NCBI GenBank assembly: GCA_015229165.1
Contig: JADGCD010000128.1
Span: 1-6,074, forward strand
Source of the DNA: Nitrospinota bacterium
GTDB lineage: Bacteria; Nitrospinota_A; UBA7883; JADGGD01
Direction: 5' to 3'
DNA: 6,074 nucleotides
Under the pieces are notes generated by a model. The model did not search any database and had not been told where the DNA came from. It was given only the letters and a program-made list of their open reading frames with translations. Positions 4,606-6,074 of the stretch are shown in pieces. Position numbers and translations under genes: made by a program. The stretch's first letter is position 1; the number at the start of each line of letters is the position of its first letter.

Positions 4606-6074
4606 TTCATGGTCACCACGCCGGAGACGTCCAGAATCAGCCCCACGCGCCCGTCGCCCAGAATGGTGCCTCCGGAGATCCCCGGCAACCCCCGGAACCG
4701 CGGCCCGAGGCTCTTGATGACCACCTGCTGTTGCCCCAGCAGGTCGTCGACCATGAGGCCGTATTCCTTGTCGTCGCTCTCGACGATGATGACCAGCCCC
4801 TCCCACGGGTTGGTGAACTGGGCGTTTTGGACCTGCAGGATCTGGTGAAGCCGGATCAGCGGCAACAGCCGCCCCCGGATGTTGATCATCTCCCCCTCCC
4901 GTTTGACGGTGCTGATCTCCTCCTTGCCGGGACGGATCGACTCCCGGATGGAGATGGTGGGGATGATGAACCGCTCTCCGCCGATCCGGACGATCATGCC
5001 GTCGACGATGGCCATGGTCAGCGGCAGCTTGACGGTGAAGGTGGAGCCTTTCCCCAGCTCGCTGGCGATCTCCACCCGTCCCCCCAGACGGTCGATGTTG
5101 GAGCGGACCACGTCCATGCCGACGCCCCGGCCGGAGACGTCGGTGACCTTGGCCGCCGTGGAGAAACCGGCTTCGAAGATGAGGGCGAAGACTTCGGCGT
5201 CGGTCATCTCCTGCCCGGGGGTCACCATTCCCCGCTCCACCCCCTTGGCGAGGATCTTGTTCCGGTCGATCCCCTTGCCGTCGTCCACCAGTTCGATGTA
5301 GACGTTCCCCCCCTTGTGGTAGGCGGCCAGCGTCACCTGCCCTTCGGACGATTTGCCGGCGGCCACCCGCTCTTCGGGGGGCTCGATGCCGTGGTCGAGG
5401 GCGTTCCTCATCAGGTGGACCAGCGGGTCGTTGAGCTCTTCGATGAGGGTTTTGTCGATCTCGGTGTCTTCGCCGATCATGTTGAAGTGGACCGGCTTGC
5501 CCATCTTCTTCGAAAGGTCGCGGACCAGGCGGCTCATCTTCTGGAAGGTCTGCCTGAGCGGGACCATCCGCAGGCTCATCACATGGTCCTGGATGTTCTT
5601 GGTGATCTTCCCGAGGTTGGAGAGGCTCTTGTGGAGCCCCCGGTTGCGCTCGTCGGCCAAGGCTTCGTCCTGGATGACGATCGACTGGGAGATAACCAGC
5701 TCGCCGACCAACTCCAGCAGGCTGTCCAGCTTTTCGGTGTCGACCTTGAGCGAGGTGGTGGCGGAGGCTTTCTTGCGCCGGTCTTCCTGCTCCCGGAGGG
5801 CGTTCTCGACGCTCCCCTCGTCGATGGCCCCCATGTCGACCAGCACCTGTCCCACCGGCTTCTGTTGCGACAGGGCCTGTTCGAGCTGGTTCTCGGAGAT
5901 CTGGTGGGTCTTGACCAGAATGTCGCCGATCCGGTCCCCCGGCTGGATCTCTTCGACCGCCCCTTCCCCCTCGGCCAGCAGGGCAAGCTGGTTGACCAGC
6001 CGCTCGATGTTGGCCCGCGGCAGCGACAGGGGGGCGTTGGGCAGGTTCTCCTTGGCGCCCCGGACCGACTCGCC
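4602..6074 (-). CDS. cheA: Chemotaxis histidine kinase CheA with repeat-bearing linker (C-terminal 490 residues, 5' end outside window)
   Basis: The frame is open from the right edge to TGA 4602-4604; residue numbers here count from the edge. Residues 1-45 are linker. Residues 48-96 hold two 24-residue GspE/MshE-N-like repeats. P3 dimerisation is about 108-195, the P4 ATPase about 198-350 and the CheW-like P5 about 353-487. Kinase motifs are complete: hinge SLRMVP (167-172), N box LMRNALDHGI (Asn224), G1 DDGKGI (264-269), GFST (303-306) and G2 GRGVGMD (315-321). The P1 phosphotransfer domain must lie to the right, if present. An in-frame GTG at 5855 falls inside the second repeat and is not a credible start, because coding continues to the edge. 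This kinase is distinct from the complete CheA downstream: the hinge, linker and repeats all differ. It ends 54 bp before the first CheY-like gene. Confidence 0.95.
   Translation of the reverse strand, partial: GESVRGAKENLPNAPLSLPRANIERLVNQLALLAEGEGAVEEIQPGDRIGDILVKTHQISENQLEQALSQQKPVGQVLVDMGAIDEGSVENALREQEDRRKKASATTSLKVDTEKLDSLLELVGELVISQSIVIQDEALADERNRGLHKSLSNLGKITKNIQDHVMSLRMVPLRQTFQKMSRLVRDLSKKMGKPVHFNMIGEDTEIDKTLIEELNDPLVHLMRNALDHGIEPPEERVAAGKSSEGQVTLAAYHKGGNVYIELVDDGKGIDRNKILAKGVERGMVTPGQEMTDAEVFALIFEAGFSTAAKVTDVSGRGVGMDVVRSNIDRLGGRVEIASELGKGSTFTVKLPLTMAIVDGMIVRIGGERFIIPTISIRESIRPGKEEISTVKREGEMINIRGRLLPLIRLHQILQVQNAQFTNPWEGLVIIVESDDKEYGLMVDDLLGQQQVVIKSLGPRFRGLPGISGGTILGDGRVGLILDVSGVVTMN
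5787..5933 (-). repeat. Tandem pair of 24-residue GspE/MshE-N-like motifs inside the partial CheA
   Basis: Residues 48-71 and 73-96 of the visible protein follow the same pattern: a hydrophobic residue and Gly, then LV, Gly or His, an Ile, a helix with AL, and a final Gln. Examples are RIGDILV opening the first copy and VGQVLVDMGAI in the second. This is the pattern of MshE/GspE N-terminal motifs, some of which bind cyclic di-GMP. Only one residue separates the copies where MshE has five, the first has His in place of the usual Gly, and the second has Pro in place of the opening Arg. Confidence 0.6.

Noticed and set aside
5853..5855. GTG at 5855 as the start of the right-hand CheA
   Set aside because: It lies within the second linker repeat, and the frame continues open with sensible sequence to the window edge, so the gene is truncated by the window.

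Overview
All seven genes in this GC-rich 6.1 kb window lie on the minus strand, so the window reads from right to left as part of one chemotaxis-type (Che) operon that runs off both ends. In transcription order they are: the C-terminal 490 residues of a CheA kinase (4602-6074), a single-domain CheY-like response regulator (4128-4547), CheW (3586-4095), CheR (2668-3561), a second CheY-like regulator (2248-2661), a complete 638-residue CheA (332-2248), and the first 108 residues of a further histidine-phosphotransfer protein, probably a third CheA (1-325). Gaps are 54, 32, 24, 6, -1 and 6 bp. No tRNA, rRNA, mobile element, CRISPR array or factor-independent terminator was seen, and no gap exceeds 54 bp.

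The organism is a GC-rich bacterium. The gene mix (several CheA and CheY copies around single cheW and cheR genes, with proline/alanine/glutamate-rich CheA linkers) resembles the multi-cluster Che systems of Desulfuromonadota such as Geobacter relatives. That placement is an inference from style, not from a match.

Working model: CheW joins the kinases to a receptor that is not in view, CheR methylates that receptor, and two different CheA proteins phosphorylate two diverged CheY-like regulators. No receptor, CheB, CheD, CheC or CheZ gene is visible, so the adaptation and dephosphorylation parts, if present, lie outside. Neither regulator has an output domain, so the target (flagellar motor, type IV pili or another process) cannot be read from this window.

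Points worth a second look: a strong sigma70-type promoter (perfect TATAAT, 17-bp spacer) in the only sizeable gap, which could uncouple the second kinase module from the first; two GspE/MshE-N-like repeats in the linker of the upstream CheA; a changed P3-P4 hinge motif in the complete CheA; altered switch residues in the second CheY; and a single amber codon separating the complete CheA, in frame, from the next phosphotransfer protein.
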